From assembly GCA_958296065.1 (NCBI GenBank), contig CATQHX010000010.1, forward strand, positions 62,001 through 126,000: a DNA stretch of 64,000 nt, given 5' to 3'. Below are positions 61,304 to 64,000 of the stretch, one piece after another; the stretch's first letter is position 1, and every line of letters starts with the position of its first letter. The translations under genes were made by a program, and so were the position numbers. The notes under the pieces were generated by a model. The model was not told the DNA's origin, searched no databases, and worked only from the letters and a program-made list of their open reading frames with translations. This stretch comes from Vicinamibacterales bacterium (GTDB lineage Bacteria > Acidobacteriota > Vicinamibacteria > Vicinamibacterales > UBA8438).

Positions 61304-62707
61304 ATGGTTCGCGCCGTCCTCGGACTCACGGCCGGGCTGGCATTGGGCGCCGCCGTCGCCGCCTGGATATCGGCCGGGCAGGCCATCGGTCCGGTCCTCG
61401 ACATCGTGCGGCCCGGCGAGTTCATCGGACGTGCCGCGTCCTTCGTCGCGACAGCGGAAACGCCCGGAGCACAGTTTCTGACGCTCACCGCCCACATCGA
61501 GCAGGAAGGGACCGTCTATCCCCTGTTCTCCCTGGACGACCCCGCCGGCGCCGCCCTCGAACAGGAGACGGACGATCGGCTGCGCATCTCGCGCACCCTG
61601 GACCGGGAGTCGCATCCCGATCTGGTGGAGGGTCCGGCGCGAGTCGTCGTCACCGCCACGAGGCCGGTGCTGTTCGGGCTGCGCGAGAGCGGGTCGGAGA
61701 CCGCCACGGACGTCACGGTGCGCCTGACGCCGCCGCGCCTGACGCCACTGTCGACGCTGCACTACGTCACGCACGGCGGCGCGGAGCTTGTCGTCTACCG
61801 GGTCACTCCCGAAGACGCCGGGTCGGGGGTCCGCGTCGGTGGCCGGGAGTACCCGGGCTACCCCGCCGCCGGCGCCGGAATCGAGGGCCGCGACGACCTG
61901 CGGGTGGCGTACTTCGCGCTCCTCCACGATCAGGATCTCGACACGCGGATCCAGCTCTACGCGCGGGATCCGGCCGGCAACGAGGCCACGGCCGACTTCG
62001 CGCACCGGATCTTCGAGCGGCAGTTCCGGCGCTCACGGATCCCGGTGGGTGACGGCTTCCTGCGGCGCGTCGTGCCTGCCATCGTGGCGGAGTCGCCGGA
62101 GTTGGCCGGCGAGGCGGCCGACAGCTCCACCGCGCCGGCCGAGCTGCTGCAACTCTATCTGCTCATAAACGGGCAGCTCCGGGAGAGCAACCGCGCGGCC
62201 ATAGCCTCGCTGGCGGCCGAGACCGCTCCCCGGCAGCTCTGGAGCGGCCCTTTCCGGCAACTGGCCAACTCGCAGGTCGAGTCGGGCTTCGCCGATCATC
62301 GGACGTACCTGTACGACGGGAACGAAATCGACCAGCAGGTGCATCTCGGGTTCGACCTCGCATCGACGGCCAACGCGCCGGTGCGCGCCTCGAACGCGGG
62401 CACGGTGATCTTCGCCGAATACCTCGGCATCTTCGGCCGCTGTGTCGTCATCGACCACGGCATGGGACTCCAGTCGCTGTACGCCCACCTGTCGTCCATC
62501 GACGTCACGCCCGGCATGCCCGTCGACCGCGGCCAACAGATTGGCCTGAGCGGGCAAACCGGCCTGGCCGGCGGCGACCACCTGCACTTCGCGATGCTGC
62601 TGCAGGGGCGGCCGGTGACGCCGATGGAGTGGTGGGACGAGCACTGGATAGAGGATCGGTTGCTGCGGAAGCTGCGGGAAGCAACCGGCACACCGACCTC
62701 CAGGTGA
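61304..62707 (+). CDS. M23 family peptidase (LytM-type, peptidoglycan or envelope)
   Basis: The 467-residue protein has an N-terminal signal/anchor ('LGLTAGLALGAAVAAWISAG'), a long beta-rich middle region and a C-terminal M23 domain (from about residue 325) with 'HLGFDLASTANAPVRASNAG', 'VVIDHGMGLQSLYAHLS' and 'GLAGGDHLHFAMLLQG'. The H-x(n)-D and HLH zinc ligands are present (His in 'VHLGFD', Asp in 'GFD', His in 'HLH'), so it should be catalytically competent. It probably cuts or remodels peptidoglycan. The extra N-terminal region is unidentified. Confidence 0.9.
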   Translation: MVRAVLGLTAGLALGAAVAAWISAGQAIGPVLDIVRPGEFIGRAASFVATAETPGAQFLTLTAHIEQEGTVYPLFSLDDPAGAALEQETDDRLRISRTLDRESHPDLVEGPARVVVTATRPVLFGLRESGSETATDVTVRLTPPRLTPLSTLHYVTHGGAELVVYRVTPEDAGSGVRVGGREYPGYPAAGAGIEGRDDLRVAYFALLHDQDLDTRIQLYARDPAGNEATADFAHRIFERQFRRSRIPVGDGFLRRVVPAIVAESPELAGEAADSSTAPAELLQLYLLINGQLRESNRAAIASLAAETAPRQLWSGPFRQLANSQVESGFADHRTYLYDGNEIDQQVHLGFDLASTANAPVRASNAGTVIFAEYLGIFGRCVVIDHGMGLQSLYAHLSSIDVTPGMPVDRGQQIGLSGQTGLAGGDHLHFAMLLQGRPVTPMEWWDEHWIEDRLLRKLREATGTPTSR

Positions 62708-62819
62708 CCGGCGCACCCGACTGCCGATATAATTGAAGGGTTTTGCTAGGTATCCGGGAACGCCCAGATTGCGTGCATCCCGGTTTCTCGCTTATCCACT
62801 TCCGCGCAGGAGAAGCTCG

Positions 62820-63596
62820 ATGCGACACCGTACACTTTGGATCATCGTCTCGCTAGCCGCGATCGTGGTCGCCGGCGCGTGCAATTCCCGCTCCGACGTA
62901 CCGCCCGTCTCGATCATCCCGGAAGGCGGCGGGGCGGCGGCCAACGCGATCGGCGAAACCGGCACCAGTACCGTCAGCGGTTCCATCACCCTCCAGGGCA
63001 CACCCCCGGCGGCCGAGACCATCCGCATGAACTCGGATCCGGTCTGCGTCAAGGCAGCGACGAACACCGAGACCGAGTACTACGTGGTCGGCGACGGCGG
63101 CGGGCTCGGCAACGTCTTCGTCTACGTCAAGGAAGGCCTGTCCGGTTCGTACCCGGCCTCCACCGAGACCGTCACCCTCGACCAGCAGGGCTGCCGCTAT
63201 ACGCCGCATGTCTTCGGCGTGCAGGTCGGCCAGACGGTGCAGATCACCAACTCCGACCCGACGCTGCACAACATCCACGCCACCCCGGCCATGAACGCGG
63301 AGTTCAACACCGGCCAACCGATTCAGGGCATGTCCATGGAGCGGACGTTCGACGAGGTCGAGGTCATGGTTCCGTTCAAGTGCGACGTGCACGGCTGGAT
63401 GAACGCTTACGTCGGCGTGCTCAGTCACCCGTACTTCGCCACGACCGGGCCCGACGGCGCGTTCGACCTCAGCAGCCTGCCGGCCGGCAACTACGTCGTC
63501 GCGGCCTGGCACGAAATGCTGGGTGAGCAGACGCAGAACGTAACGGTCGGCGACGGCGCGACCGCCGAGGTTTCTTTCACGTTCACCGTCGGCTAG
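62820..63596 (+). CDS. Lipoprotein with cupredoxin-like domain
   Basis: The 258-residue protein starts with a lipoprotein signal ('LWIIVSLAAIVVAGACNSR', lipobox VAGAC). A plastocyanin-like domain has 'VFGVQVGQTVQITNSDPTLH', 'NIHATPAMNAEFN' and 'VPFKCDVHGWMNAYVGVL', which supply His, Cys, His and Met ligands for type 1 copper. A beta-sandwich tail ('GAFDLSSLPAGNYVVAAWHE') resembles a carboxypeptidase-regulatory-like domain. Such proteins sit by cytochrome oxidase genes in Acidobacteria; here ctaA follows, suggesting electron transfer or copper supply to the oxidase. Confidence 0.82.
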   Translation: MRHRTLWIIVSLAAIVVAGACNSRSDVPPVSIIPEGGGAAANAIGETGTSTVSGSITLQGTPPAAETIRMNSDPVCVKAATNTETEYYVVGDGGGLGNVFVYVKEGLSGSYPASTETVTLDQQGCRYTPHVFGVQVGQTVQITNSDPTLHNIHATPAMNAEFNTGQPIQGMSMERTFDEVEVMVPFKCDVHGWMNAYVGVLSHPYFATTGPDGAFDLSSLPAGNYVVAAWHEMLGEQTQNVTVGDGATAEVSFTFTVG

Positions 63597-63603
63597 GAGT
63601 CCG

Positions 63604-63700
63604 CGCCGTAGAACGCAACGGAGCGAGTTCTGCGGCGCAAGCTCCTGGGGCGGTGGGGGCTGGGGCCGAACCCGGTTTGGCGGCGCTAGTCGAAGCAGCG
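63604..63700. repeat. Dispersed intergenic repeat, copy B
   Basis: This stretch begins eight bases after the cupredoxin stop and reads CGCCGTAGAACGCAACGG, with GGCGCAAG and GGGGCCGAA blocks in the same order as the copy at 61043. AGAAC...GTTCT can pair at its 5' end. A further short likeness, GGCGCCGTAGAACGGCG, occurs at the tag gene stop (43800). Function unknown; no ORF is supported. Confidence 0.5.
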
Positions 63701-63777
63701 AACCGGTTGGCCGAGGCGTCCTCGCACAGGACGCCTCGGTCGCGCGCCTTCCCCCGCGACCCTGGCGGTCTCCTCTC

Positions 63778-64000
63778 ATGCGCTGGCTGCACTACTACCT
63801 GAGCTTCTGCGCGGCGGCATCGCTGCTGCTGATCGTCGCCGGAGGTCTGGTCACCAGCACGGGTTCGGGGCTGGCCGTGCCCGACTGGCCGAACACCTAC
63901 GGCACCTTCATGTTCGCGTTCCCGCTGTCGCAGATGGTCGGCGGCATCTTCTACGAGCATGGCCACCGTCTCATCGCCAGCACTGTCGGCCTGCTGACGA
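63778..64000 (+). CDS. ctaA: Heme A synthase (COX15/CtaA), N-terminal part, cut by window edge
   Basis: The 74 visible codons begin 'MRWLHYYLSFCAAASLLLIV' and contain 'AGGLVTSTGSGLAVPDWPNT' and 'GGIFYEHGHRLIASTVGLL', the first helix, the conserved loop and the E-x-G-H-R heme-ligand motif of COX15/CtaA. The enzyme oxidises heme O to heme A for cytochrome oxidase. It supports an aerobic respiratory chain and the electron-transfer role suggested for the preceding cupredoxin. Confidence 0.92.
   Translation, partial: MRWLHYYLSFCAAASLLLIVAGGLVTSTGSGLAVPDWPNTYGTFMFAFPLSQMVGGIFYEHGHRLIASTVGLLT

Overview
The window looks like a chromosomal segment from a high-G+C, Gram-negative bacterium, most likely an Acidobacteriota. 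The best lineage clue is the exported von Willebrand factor A protein at 53003-53920, a type expanded in Acidobacteria. The cupredoxin lipoprotein beside heme A synthase, outer-membrane proteins, PEGA and Uma2 proteins fit. Codon use is strongly G/C-ending throughout; AT-rich DNA is confined to a few regulatory or foreign stretches.

Layout. 1-2774: the end of a short-chain dehydrogenase gene, an orphan antitoxin with a palindromic operator, a bile acid/sodium symporter family protein, an exported hypothetical protein and DUF4202. 2775-7953: an assimilatory sulfite/nitrite reduction operon (siroheme synthase, uroporphyrinogen-III methyltransferase, siroheme reductase and an unknown partner). 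It is preceded by a striking leader: a small ORF with six Cys codons in seven, then a strong intrinsic terminator and an alternative RNA pairing. This reads as a cysteine-sensing transcription attenuator. A decayed cysH fragment lies between the terminator and the siroheme genes. 7954-8358: remnants. 8359-28192: a nitrogen super-cluster (LysR regulator, gltB, gltD, NifA-like sigma54 activator, glnK, amtB, a TorF-like porin, glnD, a second P-II gene, glnA, glnE) that encodes ammonium uptake, GS-GOGAT and both covalent modification cascades.

28206-36563: redox enzymes, an amidohydrolase, then an ACT protein, dapB, dapA, dapD and a dapE-like peptidase, with a VapBC toxin-antitoxin pair inserted in reverse between dapA and dapD. 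36713-41204: a decayed accessory island with a truncated RadC-UvrD fusion, a complete IS66-family element with an 8-bp target duplication, and a TIR/deoxyribosyltransferase-like gene broken by a single frameshift.

41205-64000: housekeeping genes. They include a tandem cyclophilin, a PEGA protein, 3-methyladenine glycosylase, an SpoU methyltransferase, a GNAT protein, Fpg, a CPA2 antiporter, metH, a PIN remnant, a DUF3347 protein, the VWFA protein, an HD hydrolase, a Uma2 nuclease, a FeoA-FeoB fusion with its small Cys-rich partner, a proline racemase family enzyme, a PQQ dehydrogenase, tRNA-Glu(CTC), an M23 peptidase, a cupredoxin lipoprotein and the start of ctaA. A dispersed intergenic repeat occurs twice in the last 3 kb.

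All assignments come from reading the sequence by eye. No database search or folding program was run.
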